Shown here: one piece after another, positions 5,445 to 5,471 of the stretch
Numbering within the stretch: position 1 is the stretch's first letter
Layout of the letters: every line of letters begins with the position of its first letter
NCBI GenBank assembly: GCA_002342785.1
Contig: DDQV01000155.1
Location: 1 to 5,471 of the forward strand
Length of the DNA stretch: 5,471 nt
Reading direction: 5' to 3'
Source: Fusobacteriaceae bacterium UBA2433
GTDB taxonomy: Bacteria > Fusobacteriota > Fusobacteriia > Fusobacteriales > Fusobacteriaceae
Made by a program: the position numbers and the translations under genes
The notes under the pieces: model-generated
The model's database searches: none
Told to the model about the DNA's origin: nothing
What the model saw: only the letters and a program-made list of their open reading frames with translations

Positions 5445-5471
5445 TTTATTTCCTTGTATGATAAGTATATA

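Overview
The window is a strongly AT-rich chromosomal segment. Arg is coded almost only by AGA, codons prefer A or T in the third position, and genes start behind strong AGGAG-type Shine-Dalgarno sites. Nearly every protein looks like a flavin, iron-sulfur or thiol redox protein. This fits a strict anaerobe of the low-GC Clostridia or Fusobacteriota; the sequence alone does not let me choose between them. I see no mobile element, CRISPR array, tRNA or rRNA.

Left part (1-1110). A rho-independent terminator (23-67) ends a rightward transcript that enters from outside the window. Two leftward genes follow: a Cys-rich C_GCAxxG_C_C-type putative redox protein (85-501) with its own promoter candidate, and upstream of it an HxlR/DUF24 winged-helix regulator (692-997) with a single Cys at residue 6. 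That position matches the redox-sensing Cys of YodB-type regulators.

Middle (1178-2588). Divergent from the regulator lies a two-gene operon: an iron-sulfur-flavoprotein-like NAD(P)H oxidoreductase (1178-1810) and an NfsB-like nitroreductase (1861-2517), closed by a strong terminator. The divergent intergenic region holds three AATGT half-sites, alternating in orientation at exactly 10-bp intervals, just upstream of the operon's -35 box. This looks like a thiol- or electrophile-responsive divergon resembling yodB/yodC of Bacillus; the regulatory link is inferred.

Right part (2637-5471). A radical SAM protein with CX4CX2C cluster spacing (2715-3593) is followed by a small membrane-protein gene that appears frameshifted (3673-3866). 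Next is a fusion of a PNPOx-like flavin-binding barrel with a 2[4Fe-4S] ferredoxin domain (3893-4570). A convergent leftward gene (4638-5444) encodes a metallo-beta-lactamase-fold hydrolase of the COG1237 type. A long hairpin separates these last two.

Nothing amounts to a clearly new multi-gene system. The most distinctive points are the half-site array in the divergon, the 11-bp direct repeats at the -35 box of the C_GCAxxG_C_C gene, and the interrupted small membrane protein. Two starts are better placed at ATG codons inside the longest possible frames (genes ending at 85 and 3593).
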